The notes under the pieces: model-generated
Told to the model about the DNA's origin: nothing
What the model saw: the letters and a program-made list of their open reading frames with translations, nothing else
The model's database searches: none
Program-made: the position numbers and the translations under genes
NCBI GenBank assembly: GCA_949737515.1
Contig: CATJCP010000207.1
Location: forward strand, 1 to 34,953
DNA length: 34,953 nucleotides
Origin: an uncultured Oscillospiraceae bacterium
GTDB lineage: Bacteria; Bacillota; Clostridia; Oscillospirales; Ruminococcaceae
Direction of reading: 5' to 3'
Shown: positions 34,411 through 34,953 of the stretch, piece after piece
Numbering within the stretch: position 1 is the stretch's first letter
Layout of the letters: each line of letters begins with the position of its first letter

Positions 34411-34953
34411 ATGACAAGATACGTAATCAAAAAGGACAATACCAAAGAGCCGTTTACAATCCAAAAGGTGATCACAGCGGTAAACAAATCCGCCACCCGC
34501 GTTCTGGTAACATTTACCCAGGAGGAGCTGGACAAAATATGTCTCTTTGTGGAGGATGAAATCCTCAAAGAGGGCTTAACTGAAATCCCTATCCCCACTA
34601 TGCACAACCTGGTGGAGGACGCTCTGGAACAGGTAAACCCCCGGGTTGCCAAAAGCTACCGGGACTACCGCAATTACAAACAGGATTTCGTCCAGATGCT
34701 GGACGAGGTCTATCGGAAAAGCCAGGCTATTATGTACATTGGGGACAAAGAGAATTCCAATGCGGACAGCGCCCTGGTCTCCACCAAGCGGAGCCTGATC
34801 CTCAACGAGCTGAACAAAGAATTATATAAAAAGTTTTTCCTGACCGTGGAGGAGCTCCAGGCGGCCAGAGATGGGTACATCTACATTCACGATATGTCAG
34901 CGCGGCGGGACACCATGAACTGCTGCCTGTTCGACGTGGCCGCAGTGCTCAAG
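34411..34953 (+). CDS. nrdD: Anaerobic ribonucleoside-triphosphate reductase, class III (3' partial)
   Basis: The frame is open from the ATG at 34411 to the window edge (181 codons) and has no stop. It begins with an ATP-cone domain (YVIKKDNTKEPFTIQKVITAV, to about residue 95), which senses ATP/dATP. It then enters the reductase fold with STKRSLILNELNKELYKKF and YIHDMSARRDTMNCCLFDV, typical of NrdD. NrdD reduces ribonucleoside triphosphates using a glycyl radical made by NrdG, under anoxic conditions. The active-site cysteines and the C-terminal glycyl radical site lie beyond the window. Upstream NrdR boxes support the assignment. The RBS is weak: AAGGCGGG is about 16-20 bases away. Confidence 0.93.
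   Translation, partial: MTRYVIKKDNTKEPFTIQKVITAVNKSATRVLVTFTQEELDKICLFVEDEILKEGLTEIPIPTMHNLVEDALEQVNPRVAKSYRDYRNYKQDFVQMLDEVYRKSQAIMYIGDKENSNADSALVSTKRSLILNELNKELYKKFFLTVEELQAARDGYIYIHDMSARRDTMNCCLFDVAAVLK

Overview
The window looks like chromosomal DNA of a low-to-moderate GC Firmicute of class Clostridia, most likely a gut Oscillospiraceae/Acutalibacteraceae-type anaerobe. Pointers are strong AGGAGG-type ribosome binding sites, TTGACA/TATAAT promoters, housekeeping genes with Clostridia-type leaders (L10 leader, Mn2+ riboswitch, NrdR boxes), class III ribonucleotide reductase, and clustered hairpin repeats between genes. No phage, plasmid, CRISPR array, tRNA or rRNA is evident. The assignment is inferred from gene families, not from a marker-gene comparison.

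Layout. 1-3910: an open reading frame that enters from the left and joins the carbamoyl-phosphate synthase large subunit (CarB) to a complete diaminopimelate epimerase (DapF) without a stop. 3911-4392: a cluster of hairpin repeats, then a compact structured-RNA candidate with a crossing (pseudoknot) helix, then pyrG (CTP synthase). 6092-8075: a MarR regulator and a MATE efflux pump, with a palindromic operator candidate over the promoter. 8186-12000: an unrecognised protein, probably of alpha/alpha-barrel fold, and a cytoplasmic GH3 beta-glycosidase with an extra N-terminal domain; their leader contains a 155-bp imperfect palindrome. 12091-16120: an AIM24-family protein, RarA, and a class B penicillin-binding protein. 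16121-17945: a repeat-rich spacer, then rplJ-rplL with an L10 leader and attenuator, without the usual rplK-rplA or rpoB neighbours.

18018-20592: a three-gene amino-acid (possibly cystine) ABC importer. 20598-21137: type I signal peptidase. 21291-24822: a heterodimeric ABC exporter whose two subunits show the expected split of degenerate and canonical ATP-site residues. 25197-25590: a small charged coiled-coil protein with its own strong promoter and terminator. 25702-26796: YchF. 26910-27830: the MntP manganese exporter under a yybP-ykoY-type riboswitch. 28003-29254: an MFS transporter. 29278-29601: a DUF4870-type membrane protein. 29806-33093: a SWIM/SNF2 helicase-like ATPase, divergent from a DUF5131 (Gp37/Gp68) protein at 33338-34072. 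34287-34953: the promoter, tandem NrdR boxes and first 181 codons of nrdD, which runs off the right edge.

Most genes form independent one- to three-gene units bounded by clear promoters and terminators. The items most worth following up are the CarB-DapF fusion, the pseudoknotted RNA upstream of pyrG, the palindrome in the glycosidase leader, and the unrecognised glycosidase partner.
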